From: CAG-964 sp902789345
Lineage (GTDB): Bacteria > Bacillota > Clostridia > Oscillospirales > Acutalibacteraceae
Assembly: GCA_052117325.1 (NCBI GenBank)
Contig: JBQKJJ010000016.1
Direction: 5' to 3' (one strand)
Length of the DNA: 53,311 nt
The position numbers and the translations under genes were made by a program. A model generated the notes under the pieces. The model saw only the letters and a program-made list of their open reading frames with translations, did not search any database and was not told the DNA's origin. Within the stretch, counting starts at the first letter, position 1, and the number at the start of each line of letters is the position of its first letter. This document shows, piece after piece, positions 53,184 to 53,311 of this stretch.

Positions 53184-53202
53184 TATTTATTTGAAAGATA
53201 GA

Positions 53203-53242
53203 CGGTGTGAAAATTTTTCTGTAAATTCAGATCTTCTATGAT
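53203..53242. repeat. IS-like terminal block, right copy
   Basis: GTGTGAAAA (53205-53213), TTCTGTAAATT (53217-53227) and TCTTCTATGAT (53232-53242) are the reverse complement of blocks at 60-106. The sequence beyond (53243-53311) has no complete gene. On the minus strand one frame ends at a stop codon near 53254 and could be the 3' end of a transposase, but this is only suggestive. Confidence 0.4.
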
Positions 53243-53311
53243 AATTGATGCGGCTTAACAGCAGATTTCTGGGTTAAACCGTTGTTTATTTAATAGCAAA
53301 AATAAGCTGGT

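Noticed and set aside
1..53311. CRISPR arrays, tRNA genes, prophage or conjugative modules
   Set aside because: No regularly spaced repeats, no tRNA-like cloverleaf I could fold by eye, and no phage or mobilisation proteins were seen apart from the IS-like ends and the Xer-type recombinase, which looks like a housekeeping enzyme.

Overview
The window is AT-rich bacterial chromosome whose gene content points to an anaerobic, Gram-positive member of the Clostridia, most likely the Ruminococcaceae/Oscillospiraceae. The signs are Shine-Dalgarno starts with frequent GTG and TTG, a B. subtilis-type DnaD/DnaI-like helicase-loading pair, a paired YfmF/YfmH-type M16 system, sporulation-type genes (cwlD-like amidase, yunB, bofA), DUF4364 and DUF6873 proteins, and a split purine terminus with a PurO-type IMP cyclohydrolase. 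There is no CRISPR array, tRNA or rRNA that I can see. Both edges carry related, outward-facing inverted sequence blocks resembling insertion-sequence ends, so the window may be a contig bounded by copies of one element.

Layout. 1-120: start of a truncated gene and an IS-like end. 146-8650 (minus): a leucine-rich-repeat lipoprotein, UDP-galactopyranose mutase, then a housekeeping operon alr-polA-(membrane protein)-ptp-rimI-tsaD. 8739-11383 (plus): an FN3-repeat L,D-transpeptidase diverging from alr, and a nitroreductase. 11497-13671 (minus): DnaC/DnaI-like ATPase and DnaD-domain protein. 13825-18373: CwlD-like amidase (+), EamA transporter (-), ECF vitamin S-component (-), a probable small RNA (-), YunB (+), a Xer-type tyrosine recombinase (-). 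18563-21520 (minus): a MacA-like adaptor and MacB-like permease without an ATPase, and a DUF6873 GME-fold protein. 21684-26213 (minus): two M16 peptidase homologues, lgt, folD. 26408-26795 (minus): RNase P RNA with its promoter. 26870-28628 (minus): a membrane protein and a second L,D-transpeptidase. 28757-35477 (plus): GT2 glycosyltransferase and lipoprotein, pcrA-type helicase, queA, tgt, yajC. 35635-37266 (minus): O-antigen-ligase-like membrane protein. 37391-44664 (minus): purine operon purE-F-M-N-O-(AICAR transformylase)-D, preceded by a leader with a 29-codon Cys-rich ORF overlapping an intrinsic terminator. 44845-46356 (minus): NfeD and SPFH proteins. 46453-46716 (+): BofA. 46792-50295 (minus): DUF4364 regulator and a four-gene envelope-like operon. 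50324-53043 (plus): a 7TM LytS-type histidine kinase with a SARP-like response regulator.

How it fits together. The themes are cell envelope (alr, two L,D-transpeptidases, lgt, glf, O-antigen ligase-like protein, PAP2 phosphatase, left-handed beta-helix transferase-like protein), de novo purine synthesis, replication and repair (polA, DnaD/DnaC, pcrA, xer) and tRNA modification (tsaD, queA, tgt). The most novel-looking item is the purine operon leader, whose short ORF, terminator and alternative pairing look like a translation-coupled attenuator. Other points of interest are an unassigned small RNA near the ECF gene, a MacAB-like operon lacking its ATPase, a lipobox-bearing YajC, and an unrecognised 406-residue protein co-transcribed with a PAP2 phosphatase.
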